A stretch of DNA of 64,000 nucleotides from Colwellia psychrerythraea 34H (lineage in GTDB: Bacteria > Pseudomonadota > Gammaproteobacteria > Enterobacterales > Alteromonadaceae). The notes beneath the pieces are model-generated. The model ran no database searches and was not told the DNA's origin. It worked only from the letters and a program-made list of their open reading frames with translations. Below, piece after piece: positions 63,921 through 64,000 of the stretch. The stretch spans positions 3,224,001-3,288,000 of the forward strand of contig NC_003910.7 of assembly GCF_000012325.1 (NCBI RefSeq), given 5' to 3'. Both the position numbers and the translations under genes were made by a program. Every line of letters begins with the position of its first letter. Within the stretch, counting starts at the first letter, position 1.

Positions 63921-64000
63921 TAGTCTGTCTCCACAATCATTGCCGCGCCTAAACCACCTGCAGCACAAGCTGTTGTTAAACCAACACCACCACCACGACG
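63920..64000 (-). CDS. fadI: FadI thiolase, C-terminal end only (partial)
   Basis: The last 26 codons before the TAA at 63922-63920 read RRGGGVGLTTACAAGGLGAA and end MIVETD, the thiolase C-terminus with the catalytic Cys of the CAAGG motif. The rest lies beyond the right edge. It would cleave 3-ketoacyl-CoA in the same complex as FadJ. Confidence 0.93.
   Translation of the reverse strand, partial: RRGGGVGLTTACAAGGLGAAMIVETD

Overview
The window looks like a psychrophilic marine gammaproteobacterium of the Colwellia type (Alteromonadales; Moritella and Shewanella are relatives). The case rests on low-GC DNA, a complete pfa polyunsaturated fatty acid synthase locus whose PfaA/PfaC resemble Colwellia and Moritella proteins, and a prmB-aroC / smrB / sixA / M16 protease / fadIJ neighbourhood. 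The species assignment is from memory of these families; no search was run.

Layout. (1) 1-5.4 kb: the start of an M28 peptidase lipoprotein (cut by the window edge), then small housekeeping or unknown genes (CPXCG protein, PaaI-like thioesterase, SnoaL-like protein, thiopurine methyltransferase, DinB-like protein). (2) 5.0-27.4 kb: the PUFA locus. On the minus strand pfaR-pfaA-pfaB-pfaC form a likely operon. pfaD lies further downstream, separated by a GIY-YIG gene and a patch of short inverted-end repeats, and is followed by an unknown 103-residue gene. pfaE (phosphopantetheinyl transferase) is divergent from pfaR. PfaE arms the six ACPs of PfaA, PfaA/B/C extend and dehydrate the chain, and PfaD supplies enoyl reduction. 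(3) 27.6-32.5 kb: a LysR regulator divergent from a CmcJ/NvfI-family oxygenase, an Old Yellow Enzyme and a YqhD-like alcohol dehydrogenase, then a broken medium-chain oxidoreductase. (4) About 32.45-51.3 kb: a run of small, mostly single-gene units, all on the plus strand. They are separated by 85-107 bp imperfect palindromes that begin TAACAAG-like and end GCGTTAT-like. I read this as a chromosomal integron cassette array, or an attC cluster with no integrase, since no intI is visible in the window. Cassettes carry acetyltransferases, two PhzF proteins, a FolD, a uracil-DNA glycosylase-like protein, a nucleotidyltransferase, a Rap1a-like immunity protein, an OsmC/MerR/carboxymuconolactone decarboxylase module and many small membrane proteins and lipoproteins. 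An IS3-family element and a 265-bp MITE have landed inside it. (5) 51.4-64 kb: ordinary chromosome: mntP, a VOC protein, rhodanese, MFS transporter, aroC, prmB, smrB, sixA, an M16 peptidase, fadJ and the last codons of fadI.

No rRNA, tRNA or CRISPR array was seen. The most notable structure is the integrase-less cassette array; the PUFA locus is well known as a family but has unusual repeat-filled junctions here.
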